Of a stretch of DNA of 64,000 nt, positions 18,502 through 26,215 are shown in pieces. The DNA is taken from contig NZ_AUGS01000002.1 of the NCBI RefSeq assembly GCF_000422785.1, positions 248,001-312,000 of the forward strand, written 5' to 3'. A program made the translations under genes and the position numbers. Under the pieces are notes generated by a model, which was given only the letters and a program-made list of their open reading frames with translations, searched no databases and had not been told where the DNA came from. The first letter of the stretch is position 1; each line of letters begins with the position of its first letter. This DNA comes from Pseudovibrio exalbescens DSM 16456 (lineage in GTDB: Bacteria; Pseudomonadota; Alphaproteobacteria; Rhizobiales; Stappiaceae).

Positions 18502-19881
18502 TTATTCGGCCATGCCTGCGATGGCTTGGGCAAATTCCTTTGCCGAAAACGGCTCAAGGTCATCCATGCCCTCGCCCACGCCAATGAAGTGCACAGGCAA
18601 CCCGTGCTTGGCGGAAATGGCGACAAGAATACCGCCGCGGGCAGTTCCATCCAGTTTGGTCATCACAAGTCCGGTTACGCCTGCGACCTTGCCGAAAATC
18701 TCAACCTGATTGAGTGCATTCTGGCCCGTGGTGGCATCCAGCGTAAGAAGGACGGTGTGCGGTGCCTCTGGAACCTGTTTTTTTATCACGCGGATAATCT
18801 TCTGGAGTTCGTCCATCAGTTCGGAGCGGTTCTGCAAGCGGCCAGCCGTATCAATCAGAAGAACGTCTACATCGGTTTCAATAGCTTGCTTGACTGCATC
18901 AAAAGCCAGACCTGCCGCATCGGCGCCCGTGTCGCGGGCTATGACATCGGCGCCTGTGCGATCTCCCCAGATCTTCAACTGCTCGACGGCTGCGGCGCGG
19001 AAGGTGTCTCCTGCGGCCAGCATCACCTTTTTGCCCTCGCTGGCGAGTTTGGAAGACAGTTTGCCGATCGTGGTGGTTTTGCCGGTGCCGTTCACACCGA
19101 CCATAAGTACCACGTGGGGCTTGTGCCCTGTGTCCAGATTGAGGGGGAGTGCGACCGGTTCCAAAACGTTTTCAACTTCTTCGGCAAGAATCTGGCGCAC
19201 TTCCTCGCCGGAGATCTCCTTGTTGTAACGCCCATCTGCCAATCGTTCCGTGATGGTCATGGCCGTAGCTACGCCAAGATCCGCCTGAATGAGAATATCT
19301 TCGAGCTCTTCAAGGGTTTCCGCGTCCAGCTTCCGCTTTGTGAAGATGGAGGTAATGCCTTCTGTCAAAGCGTTGGAAGAGCGAGAAAGCCCGGCCTTCA
19401 GGCGCTGGAACCAAGAGAGCTTTTCAGATTCTTGGTTCAGGTCTTGCCGAGGTTCTTCGGTTTCCTCAGCGCCTTCGGCTTCTGGCTTTGCTTCCGCCGT
19501 TTCAGCTTGCTGTGCGCTCTCGGTTTCGACAAGTACAGAAGAACCTTCAGATTCTTCTGATTGACCAATCGTGTTGTCAGCGCTCACTTCTACAATTGAG
19601 GCTGTCTCTGATTCAGCAGATGCTTCAGAGGTTTCGTCATATTCGGGAGTTTCGCTGTCTAGCGAAGCGTCTGTCGCGTCACTTGGCGAAGCACCGGTGG
19701 GAAGCGCTTCGACTTCTGAAACCTCGGCTGCGGAGGTCTCATCCGCATCGATTGGCGCCTCATCCGTCTGCGGTGCAGGGTCCTGACTGTCCAGCGTGTC
19801 CAGTGCCGGCTCGTCAGCCGTCTTTTCTTCCGTTTTGCCGCCAAACAGGCGTGAAAAGAAACCTGACTTTTTCTCGCTCAT
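18502..19881 (-). CDS. ftsY: Signal recognition particle receptor FtsY
   Basis: FtsY is the SRP receptor GTPase that brings ribosome-nascent-chain complexes to the Sec translocon. The 459-residue protein has an acidic, Ser/Glu/Ala-rich N-terminal A domain of about 155 residues, low in complexity, then the N domain and the GTPase G domain with GVNGTGKTTTIGK, DTFRAAAVEQL, DTAGRL and TKLDGTARGG. The partner SRP RNA gene is at 44426-44522 in this window. It follows mtaB after 29 bp on the same strand, in a dapF-mtaB-ftsY cluster typical of Hyphomicrobiales. The septation protein A gene often found next to ftsY is here at 40145 instead. Confidence 0.97.
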   Translation of the reverse strand: MSEKKSGFFSRLFGGKTEEKTADEPALDTLDSQDPAPQTDEAPIDADETSAAEVSEVEALPTGASPSDATDASLDSETPEYDETSEASAESETASIVEVSADNTIGQSEESEGSSVLVETESAQQAETAEAKPEAEGAEETEEPRQDLNQESEKLSWFQRLKAGLSRSSNALTEGITSIFTKRKLDAETLEELEDILIQADLGVATAMTITERLADGRYNKEISGEEVRQILAEEVENVLEPVALPLNLDTGHKPHVVLMVGVNGTGKTTTIGKLSSKLASEGKKVMLAAGDTFRAAAVEQLKIWGDRTGADVIARDTGADAAGLAFDAVKQAIETDVDVLLIDTAGRLQNRSELMDELQKIIRVIKKQVPEAPHTVLLTLDATTGQNALNQVEIFGKVAGVTGLVMTKLDGTARGGILVAISAKHGLPVHFIGVGEGMDDLEPFSAKEFAQAIAGMAE

Positions 19882-19910
19882 ACCCTACTGCAGTCCTTTA
19901 GAAACAAAAA

Positions 19911-21179
19911 TCAGAGCGGATTGCCAATGACTTCGGCAATCAGATGTCTATGGGTATGACCCTTAATCCGTGCTTTGACAAGGGAGCCTGGCGTATTCGC
20001 GTCAAGTTCCACTTCTGTGAAGAGTTCCGTTCGTCCCAGCCCCTCTTTTTCAACCAGCACTTCACGCTCTTTTCCCAGTTCTGATTTCAAGTGTTGCAGC
20101 ACGGCTTCCTCACCCTTTGTACGCAAGCGTGCGGCGCGCTCCTTTATGACTGCGCGATCCATCTGCGGCATGCGCGCCGCTGGAGTGCCGGGGCGGGGCG
20201 AAAACGGAAAGACATGAAGATAGGTCAAGCCACATTCATCAACGATGCGCAGCGTGTTCTCGAACATTTCTTCGGTTTCCGTCGGGAATCCGGCAATTAT
20301 ATCCGCACCGAATACCACATCCGGGCGCATTTTCCGCACATCCTCGCAGAATTTTATTGTGTCCTCTCGCAGGTGGCGGCGCTTCATGCGCTTCAGGATC
20401 ATGTTGTCCCCGGCCTGCAAAGACAGATGGAAATGAGACATCAAACGCTGGTCTGTGGCGATCACTTCCATCAAGGCGTCATCGGCTTCGATGCTGTCGA
20501 TGGATGACAGGCGCAGCCGCTTCAGGTCGGGTACCAGCTTGAGGATTTTGGCAGTCAGTGAGCCCAGTGTCGGCGTACCGGGCAAGTCTGACCCATAGGA
20601 GGTGATATCGACTCCGGTAAGAACAATTTCACCATAGCCGTTGTCAACTAGACGCTTGATCTGATCAATGACCACGCCCATGGGGACAGAGCGAGAGTTA
20701 CCACGGCCGTAGGGAATGATGCAGAACGTACAACGATGATCGCATCCGTTTTGCACCTGTACAAATGCGCGTGCGCGGCCTTCCAGTCCATCAATCAGAT
20801 GTCCGGCTGTTTCCCGCACACTCATGATGTCGTTGACCCGGACCTTTTCGGTTTCTTCAATCCCGAACTGTGCCACGCGGCCATAAGATGCCCGCTCCAG
20901 CTTTTCTGTATTGCCGAGCACGAGGTCCACTTCGTTCATATCGGCGAAAGTGGCGCTTTCTGTTTGTGCGGCGCAGCCCGTGACGATGATCTTTGCCTCC
21001 GGATTTTCCCGGCGTGCTTTTCGGATCGACTGGCGGGCCTGTCGCACAGCTTCGTTGGTAACCGCGCAAGTGTTTATCAACACCGCATCCTTCAGGCCGG
21101 CCGCCTCAGCCTCGCGCTTCATCACTTCGGATTCATAGGCGTTCAAACGACATCCGAATGTTACGACATCAATACTCAA
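19911..21179 (-). CDS. mtaB: tRNA (N6-threonylcarbamoyladenosine(37)-C2)-methylthiotransferase MtaB
   Basis: MtaB is a radical-SAM enzyme that adds a methylthio group to t6A37 in tRNAs. The 422-residue protein has the N-terminal UPF0004 domain with its three cluster Cys (VTFGCRLN, NTCAVT, VTGCAAQ), the radical SAM CDHRCTFC near residue 150, and a C-terminal TRAM-like segment. The start is a TTG whose fourth base completes the dapF stop codon (TTGA); a GGAG lies 8 nt upstream and no later start would keep the first Cys. It is translationally coupled to dapF and followed by ftsY. Confidence 0.95.
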   Translation of the reverse strand: MSIDVVTFGCRLNAYESEVMKREAEAAGLKDAVLINTCAVTNEAVRQARQSIRKARRENPEAKIIVTGCAAQTESATFADMNEVDLVLGNTEKLERASYGRVAQFGIEETEKVRVNDIMSVRETAGHLIDGLEGRARAFVQVQNGCDHRCTFCIIPYGRGNSRSVPMGVVIDQIKRLVDNGYGEIVLTGVDITSYGSDLPGTPTLGSLTAKILKLVPDLKRLRLSSIDSIEADDALMEVIATDQRLMSHFHLSLQAGDNMILKRMKRRHLREDTIKFCEDVRKMRPDVVFGADIIAGFPTETEEMFENTLRIVDECGLTYLHVFPFSPRPGTPAARMPQMDRAVIKERAARLRTKGEEAVLQHLKSELGKEREVLVEKEGLGRTELFTEVELDANTPGSLVKARIKGHTHRHLIAEVIGNPL

Positions 21180-22081
21180 TTTGCTGGCTCCGCAACCGCG
21201 TCTCCCGCTGCGGTCTTCTCGTAGGTGAGGCTGTCCAAGTCCAGCAGCCCCTCAAAATCTATCATTGTTTCACCGGTCATGAAGATGTGGCCGGTGTCCT
21301 CCCGCCAGTTGATTTCCAACTGCCCACCCGGCAGATGAACTGTGGTCTGGCGTCCTGTCTTGTCCAGACGGGCTGCAGAAACGCCCGTCGCGCACGCCGC
21401 TGTTCCGCATGCCTCGGTCAAGCCGACACCGCGCTCCCATACCCGCAGGCGAATTTCATTTGGTGCAAATACATGTGCCAGTGAGATGTTGGCGCGTTCT
21501 GGAAAAATCGGGTGGTTCTCCAGAAGTGGACCAAAACGTTCCAGTTCGTAGGCCTCTACATCGTCCACCCAGAATATGGCATGGGGGTTGCCGACATTGA
21601 CAACCGAAGGTGAATGCAGCGCAGGGTCATCGACCGGCCCGACTTGCAATTCAATTCTGCGCGTATCTGCAAACTCTTCTGCAAGTGGAATGTCTTGCCA
21701 TTCGAAGCGCGGTTTGCCCATATCCACGCTCACCCGCGTCTCGCTGGCTGTCGCAAATGCCTGCAACAGCCCTGCATTCGTTTCTATGGAGACTGATGGA
21801 GCATCAGCTTCGCTCATGAGCAGGCGCCCTATGCATCGTGTGGCGTTGCCGCATGCATCAACCTGGCTGCCATCACGGTTATGGATCCGCATGAATCCGC
21901 CAGCGCCCGCCGGGGATGCTTCGACGGTAATCATTTGATCAAACCCGATCCCGGAGGTGCGATCGCCAATGGCTGCAATTTGTTCACGCGAAAGGTGAAG
22001 TGGCTCTTGCCGCGCATCAAACACGACAAAATCGTTGCCCAAGCCGTTCATCTTCAAAAATGGAATGCGCGTTTGCGCCAT
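21176..22081 (-). CDS. dapF: Diaminopimelate epimerase
   Basis: DapF converts LL- to meso-diaminopimelate for lysine and peptidoglycan. Both halves of the fold are complete, with the catalytic Cys pair at Cys77 (DACGNATRC) and Cys225 (EACGTAACATG). The frame is open further upstream to 22174, but the ATG at 22081 gives MAQTRIPFLKMNGLGNDF, the usual start, with CAGGTAG about 9 nt upstream; the longer version would add an unlikely 31 residues. It overlaps mtaB by 4 bp. Confidence 0.95.
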   Translation of the reverse strand: MAQTRIPFLKMNGLGNDFVVFDARQEPLHLSREQIAAIGDRTSGIGFDQMITVEASPAGAGGFMRIHNRDGSQVDACGNATRCIGRLLMSEADAPSVSIETNAGLLQAFATASETRVSVDMGKPRFEWQDIPLAEEFADTRRIELQVGPVDDPALHSPSVVNVGNPHAIFWVDDVEAYELERFGPLLENHPIFPERANISLAHVFAPNEIRLRVWERGVGLTEACGTAACATGVSAARLDKTGRQTTVHLPGGQLEINWREDTGHIFMTGETMIDFEGLLDLDSLTYEKTAAGDAVAEPAN

Positions 22082-22206
22082 TGTGCAAGCTACCTGTTTG
22101 CCGGATTCAAGGTCGAGCGCCCTATATGGCTGAAAAACGCTCGGATTTCTAGGGGCAAAGCCATCACAAAACAAGCGCCATATGACGTTAGGTCATGAGA
22201 CGATGG

Positions 22207-22761
22207 TCAACCTTCAACCTGCATTATCGCCCCCGGCTTGATCACTGCGAGAAGCTGTTGCATGTGTTCCGGATAGATGGCAACGCATCCGGCCGTCGGC
22301 GGGTAACCGTCACGTGCAATATGAAAGAACACGGCGCTGCCAGCACCCGGCACGACCGGGTACATGTTGTAGTTCATGACAACGACCACATCGTAGAGAC
22401 GATCTTCCCGCCACATCTTCTCATGACTGTCGTCAAACGGCACCGTGATCGGCCGATTGTAGCAGGGGTGGTCTGGCGCGTCGCACCATCCCGCGTTCTG
22501 TATCAGCGAATCATGTGGCAGATATATCGGGTCCAGTTGGACGCGGTCAGGCCGGCTGTAGACATTCAGCAGTTCGAACCGTCCCACAGGTGTCACGCCA
22601 TCGCCCTCTGTTTTACGGCGACTGATGCCGGATTTCCCCAAGGCACACGGAAAAGTGAGCTCACCGAAAGCCAGTTCGCCATGATGCGGCTCAGGACCTA
22701 CTGAGCGCACGCGTAGGATTTGCGGGTTTTCTGAATTGAGCGGGACGGTAATAGGCAACAT
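22207..22761 (-). CDS. L,D-transpeptidase (YkuD) family protein
   Basis: The protein of about 184 residues has the YkuD fold. The block GKSGISRRKTEGDGVTPVG near residues 45-63 is typical of the group, and the catalytic site is FFHIARDGYPPTAGCVAI near residues 145-162, with the His and the Cys nucleophile. Other YkuD enzymes cross-link peptidoglycan or attach lipoproteins to it. No signal peptide is evident with this start. A GTG at 22827 is an alternative that adds 22 residues; neither start has a clear ribosome binding site. It is upstream of dapF on the same strand, about 125 bp away. Confidence 0.8.
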   Translation of the reverse strand: MLPITVPLNSENPQILRVRSVGPEPHHGELAFGELTFPCALGKSGISRRKTEGDGVTPVGRFELLNVYSRPDRVQLDPIYLPHDSLIQNAGWCDAPDHPCYNRPITVPFDDSHEKMWREDRLYDVVVVMNYNMYPVVPGAGSAVFFHIARDGYPPTAGCVAIYPEHMQQLLAVIKPGAIMQVEG

Positions 22762-22908
22762 GTATGGGCAGGGTGCTTTCGGCAAGAACAAGGTAATTGC
22801 GCCTTGGAATAACTTTCTCTTCACCACGGCGTGAAACAGAGTTTATGGCGCAATCTTGTTTAAGGGCTGATTTTTTCGAGCTTTTTCTCGTTTGCTCAGG
22901 TTAGTATA

Positions 22909-22922
22909 ACTATAAATATAGT
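22909..22922. promoter_or_regulatory. Palindrome ACTATA-AA-TATAGT before the response regulator gene
   Basis: A 14-bp inverted repeat in A+T-rich sequence, 14 bp before the start codon and overlapping the ribosome-binding region of the regulator gene. It could be part of the -10 region or an autoregulatory site. Only the symmetry is seen. Confidence 0.3.
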
Positions 22923-22936
22923 CCAAGGGTGAACTG

Positions 22937-23620
22937 ATGACTGCACGCAAAATACTGATCGTTGACGACGACAATGACCTTCGTGATGCGCTCGTGGAGC
23001 AGCTTTCCCTCTATGAGGAATTTGAAACGGTTGAGGCGGCGACGGCAGCCGAAGGTTTGAAGGTTGCCAAGAACGATCATTTCGACCTGCTTATCATGGA
23101 TGTGGGGCTACCCGATATTGATGGTCGTGAGGCTGTGAAGCTGTTGCGTAAAAGTGACTTTCGCGCACCCATCATCATGTTGACTGGCCATGACACAGAC
23201 AGTGATACCATTCTTGGCCTGGAAGCAGGGGCCAATGATTATGTCACCAAGCCCTTCAAGTTTGCTGTGTTGTTGGCGCGCGTCCGCGCCCACCTGCGCC
23301 AGCATGAACAAAGCGAAGACGCGGTTTTCACCATCGGACGGTTCACATTTCAGCCCTCCGCAAAGGTGCTGGTGGAAGACAACGGCGCCAAGGTGCGGTT
23401 GACCGAAAAGGAAACCTCGATTCTGAAGTTCCTTTATCGTGCGGGCGAAAAGCCCGTGACACGCGATGTGCTCCTCCATGAAGTCTGGGGATATAACTCA
23501 GGCGTGACAACGCATACGTTGGAAACCCACATCTACCGTTTACGCCAAAAAGTGGAGCGCGACCCTTCGAATGCTGAGCTGTTGGTAACCGAGGCTGGTG
23601 GATATAAGCTTGTGCCTTAG
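22937..23620 (+). CDS. cenR: OmpR-family response regulator, CenR/OtpR-like
   Basis: A 227-residue response regulator: receiver domain with DDD at residues 10-12, phospho-acceptor Asp55, Thr in MLTGHD and Lys in TKPFK, then an OmpR/PhoB winged-helix DNA-binding domain (about 130-227). The sequence and the gene that follows, a cyclic-nucleotide-binding protein, match the CenR/OtpR locus of Hyphomicrobiales, where the regulator controls envelope and stress functions; CenR of Caulobacter is essential for envelope integrity. No histidine kinase gene is adjacent, so the cognate kinase is coded elsewhere. The symbol is by similarity and less certain than the family. Confidence 0.85.
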   Translation: MTARKILIVDDDNDLRDALVEQLSLYEEFETVEAATAAEGLKVAKNDHFDLLIMDVGLPDIDGREAVKLLRKSDFRAPIIMLTGHDTDSDTILGLEAGANDYVTKPFKFAVLLARVRAHLRQHEQSEDAVFTIGRFTFQPSAKVLVEDNGAKVRLTEKETSILKFLYRAGEKPVTRDVLLHEVWGYNSGVTTHTLETHIYRLRQKVERDPSNAELLVTEAGGYKLVP

Positions 23621-23644
23621 GCTGTTCCCGAGTAATTCAAAGCT

Positions 23645-24157
23645 ATGAGTCTTGCAAATGACATAAGCGTCCTGAAACGCGTGCCCATGCTTTCCACGTT
23701 TTCTGAAGACCAGCTGCGATTGCTGGCCTTCAGCGCTGAAAGCATGTCTGTGCCCAAGGGCAGGAATGTGTTTGAAGAGGGGGAAAGAGCCGAAGGCGGG
23801 CTGGTCATTTCTGAAGGGTCTGTGCGGCTTGAAACGGGCATGGGCGATCATGCTGTGCAGCATGGAACCTTTGGCAAGGGAACTTTGCTGGGAGAAAGCG
23901 CCCTGCTTGCTGAGGGTTTTCGACCTGTGCGAGCTGTCGCGGTAGAGGACACGACGTTGATCCGCATTCGCCGCGCTTTGTTCGCTCGCATGCTCAATGA
24001 GTTCCCCGAGATTGCTGTAGAATTGCTTCGAACGCGGGCAGCGAAGTTCACCGAAACGACTGAGGCGTTGCAGCGCGTTGCTACACGGTTGGACTACGTT
24101 GAGCGACTTGATACGGCGCGGCGGGAAGAAAACGCAAAGCGCCGTAAGTCTGATTGA
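23645..24157 (+). CDS. Cyclic-nucleotide-binding domain protein
   Basis: A 170-residue protein with one cyclic-nucleotide-binding domain (about residues 12-125) and a charged alpha-helical tail (about 130-170); it has no helix-turn-helix, so it is not a Crp-type transcription factor. The phosphate-binding cassette LLGESALLAEGFRPVRAVA keeps Gly, Glu and Arg. It starts 24 bp after the response regulator and is probably co-transcribed. Brucella has a similar pair, otpR plus a gene annotated as a cAMP-dependent protein kinase regulatory subunit. Whether it binds cAMP, and what it regulates, is unknown. Confidence 0.85.
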   Translation: MSLANDISVLKRVPMLSTFSEDQLRLLAFSAESMSVPKGRNVFEEGERAEGGLVISEGSVRLETGMGDHAVQHGTFGKGTLLGESALLAEGFRPVRAVAVEDTTLIRIRRALFARMLNEFPEIAVELLRTRAAKFTETTEALQRVATRLDYVERLDTARREENAKRRKSD

Positions 24158-24170
24158 CACGCAGACACGT

Positions 24171-24205
24171 TAAAACCCCGAAGCCATCTCCGGGGTTTCT
24201 TTTTC
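24171..24205 (+). terminator. Terminator between the cyclic-nucleotide-binding gene and leuD
   Basis: AAACCCCG (24173-24180) pairs with CGGGGTTT (24191-24198), followed by CTTTTT. On the other strand TTTTAACG follows the same stem, so it may also serve leuD, which converges on it. Confidence 0.85.
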
Positions 24206-24235
24206 AAACACTCTCTTAAATGACGACGCAGAGGC

Positions 24236-24841
24236 TTAATGCCATGGATGGCTTTGGGCCATCTTGTCTTCGTGTGCGTCAATATGAGCGGCCTTTTCGA
24301 GTGTCAGCCCAATATCATCCAAACCATTCAGCAGACAATGTTTGCGAAAGCTGTCGATTTCAAAATGAATGGCGCCCCCATCCGGTCCGCGAATTTCCTG
24401 TGCTTCCAGATCCACCGTCAGTGTCGCGTTTGAACCCCGCGAAGCATCATCAAGTAGTTTTTCATGCTCTTCGGGTGTTACGACGATCGGAAGAATGCCG
24501 TTCTTGAAGCAGTTGTTGTAGAAGATATCGGCAAAGGACGTCGAGATCACGCAACGGATACCAAAGTCCAGAAGAGCCCAAGGCGCGTGCTCACGTGAGG
24601 AACCACAGCCGAAATTATCTCCGGCCACGAGGATCTTGCTGTCTCGATATCCTTGTTTGTTCAGTACGAAATCAGGATTTTCGGATCCATCCTCGTTGGT
24701 GCGCAGTTCATGAAACAATGCCGTGCCGAGCCCTGTACGCTTGATCGTTTTCAGAAACTGCTTTGGGATGATCATATCGGTATCGATATTTACCAGCGGC
24801 AACGGGGCCGCAACCCCTGTCAATTTGTCGAATTTTTCCAC
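24236..24841 (-). CDS. leuD: 3-isopropylmalate dehydratase small subunit
   Basis: LeuD is the small subunit of isopropylmalate isomerase (leucine synthesis) and works with LeuC, which is not in this window. The 201-residue protein has [14 protein letters not shown] near residues 18-31 and the key [17 protein letters not shown] near 74-90. The start is GTG with GAGGAG about 8 nt upstream. It lies 43 bp downstream of argC on the same strand and may share its transcript. Confidence 0.96.
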   Translation of the reverse strand: MEKFDKLTGVAAPLPLVNIDTDMIIPKQFLKTIKRTGLGTALFHELRTNEDGSENPDFVLNKQGYRDSKILVAGDNFGCGSSREHAPWALLDFGIRCVISTSFADIFYNNCFKNGILPIVVTPEEHEKLLDDASRGSNATLTVDLEAQEIRGPDGGAIHFEIDSFRKHCLLNGLDDIGLTLEKAAHIDAHEDKMAQSHPWH

Positions 24842-24884
24842 GAGCAGGTTCTCCTCGGATCTCTGGAATGATGAGCCTAACGGG

Positions 24885-25832
24885 TTATCCCGCGGATAGG
24901 CCTTGTTTTTGGTCGATGCCCAGCATCAGGTTCAAGTTTTGTATTGCCGCGCCAGACGCGCCCTTGCCCAGATTGTCGTAGACTGCCATCAGAAGGGCTT
25001 GCGCCTTGTCGTCATTGGCAAAAACGTGGAGGCGCATGATGTTGGTGCCGTTATACGTCTCCGGATCAAGCTCTGGGGTTTTATCTAGGTGCTCAAGGGG
25101 CGCCACTTCTACAAAACCACGACCTGAGGGATAGTAGTCGGCAAGGGCGGCATGCAGCTCGGCTGCCTTCGGAATGCGGGGCAGGGTAGAAAGCTGCAGG
25201 GGCACGGAGGTCACCATGCCTTGTGCGTAGTTTCCTACGGCCGGCTGAAACAACGGCGCTCCTTTAAGCCCGGAATAATGTTGCATTTCGGGCAAGTGTT
25301 TATGATTGAAGGTCAGACCATATGGCATGTACGGGGCCGGGTGGTATTCTGCCTCGTACGTTTCCATCATCTGTCGCCCTCCACCGGAGTAACCAGAGAT
25401 GGCATTCATGACGACGGGATAGTCGGCGGGCAGAAGCCCGGCGGCAATAAGGGGGCGCACACAGGCAATCAGGCCCTGCGGATAGCATCCGGGATTGGCT
25501 ACGAACCGTCCCCCAGCTATGGCGGCTTCTTGATCTGATGCCATTTCGGCAAAGCCATAAACCCAGTTGGGATCCACGCGGTGTGCTGTGGAGGCGTCGA
25601 TCACTTTTGTCGTTGTGTTTTTGATGAGCGAGACACTTTCCACTGCAGCCGCATCGGGCAGGCACAGAATGGCAATATCCGCTGCGTTGAGCAGCTCGGC
25701 GCGTGCGTCAAGATCCTTGCGTTTGGACGGATCAATGCTGAGCAGTTCGACATCACGTCGGCAAGCCAGACGCTCACGGATTTGCAAACCCGTCGTTCCA
25801 GCTTCTCCGTCAATGAAAACACGTGCTGTCAT
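24885..25832 (-). CDS. argC: N-acetyl-gamma-glutamyl-phosphate reductase (type 2)
   Basis: ArgC reduces N-acetylglutamyl phosphate to the semialdehyde in arginine synthesis. The protein has 315 residues and opens with [17 protein letters not shown], which is the shorter type 2 subfamily. The catalytic Cys is Cys116 in [11 protein letters not shown], and a His is expected in the [10 protein letters not shown]-like segment (here [14 protein letters not shown]). An AAGGAG ribosome binding site lies 8 nt before the ATG. It is followed by leuD and faces a long spacer before the glutamate dehydrogenase gene. Confidence 0.96.
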   Translation of the reverse strand: MTARVFIDGEAGTTGLQIRERLACRRDVELLSIDPSKRKDLDARAELLNAADIAILCLPDAAAVESVSLIKNTTTKVIDASTAHRVDPNWVYGFAEMASDQEAAIAGGRFVANPGCYPQGLIACVRPLIAAGLLPADYPVVMNAISGYSGGGRQMMETYEAEYHPAPYMPYGLTFNHKHLPEMQHYSGLKGAPLFQPAVGNYAQGMVTSVPLQLSTLPRIPKAAELHAALADYYPSGRGFVEVAPLEHLDKTPELDPETYNGTNIMRLHVFANDDKAQALLMAVYDNLGKGASGAAIQNLNLMLGIDQKQGLSAG

Positions 25833-26215
25833 GGCAGCTCAACTCCTTGGCTCGAGGTAATCTTGTTCCAAGCCTTTTACACTTAACTAGCTGAATTGTC
25901 ATACAGGGCTGCGCAAATGTGTAGCGGCGTGTGCTCAAGTCGCCATTGAGTGGGTCTCAATCAAAAAATACGGTGATCAACTTAGCCACCTCCCTGTACA
26001 GATGTGGCACCTCCTCTTGGACTGCGATAGCCTCCAAGGTGGAGTCTTGGCCTGAGAGCGAGGAAACGCAAACATCTCAAGGCCCTGTGGCTTGATTGTG
26101 CTGATGGGCACGACCACTTGAAGGCTCTGTTTGACGAGCTGCTTCACGGCTTCTGGGCGTTTCGTGTCCGGCGTTGTGAATGCAGTCACACAAGAACGGA
26201 CGAGAGGCCCTGAAA
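25833..26215. other. 383-bp spacer between argC and NAD-glutamate dehydrogenase
   Basis: Divergent promoter region. No coding pattern is convincing on either strand. It holds several small inverted repeats, for example CTCC-AAG-GTGGAG near 26030-26043, but no strong terminator-like hairpin and no recognised RNA. Confidence 0.4.

Noticed and set aside
18451-19560. 369-codon plus-strand frame opposite ftsY
   Set aside because: FtsY motifs on the other strand are complete; this frame is Cys/Phe-rich without family resemblance.
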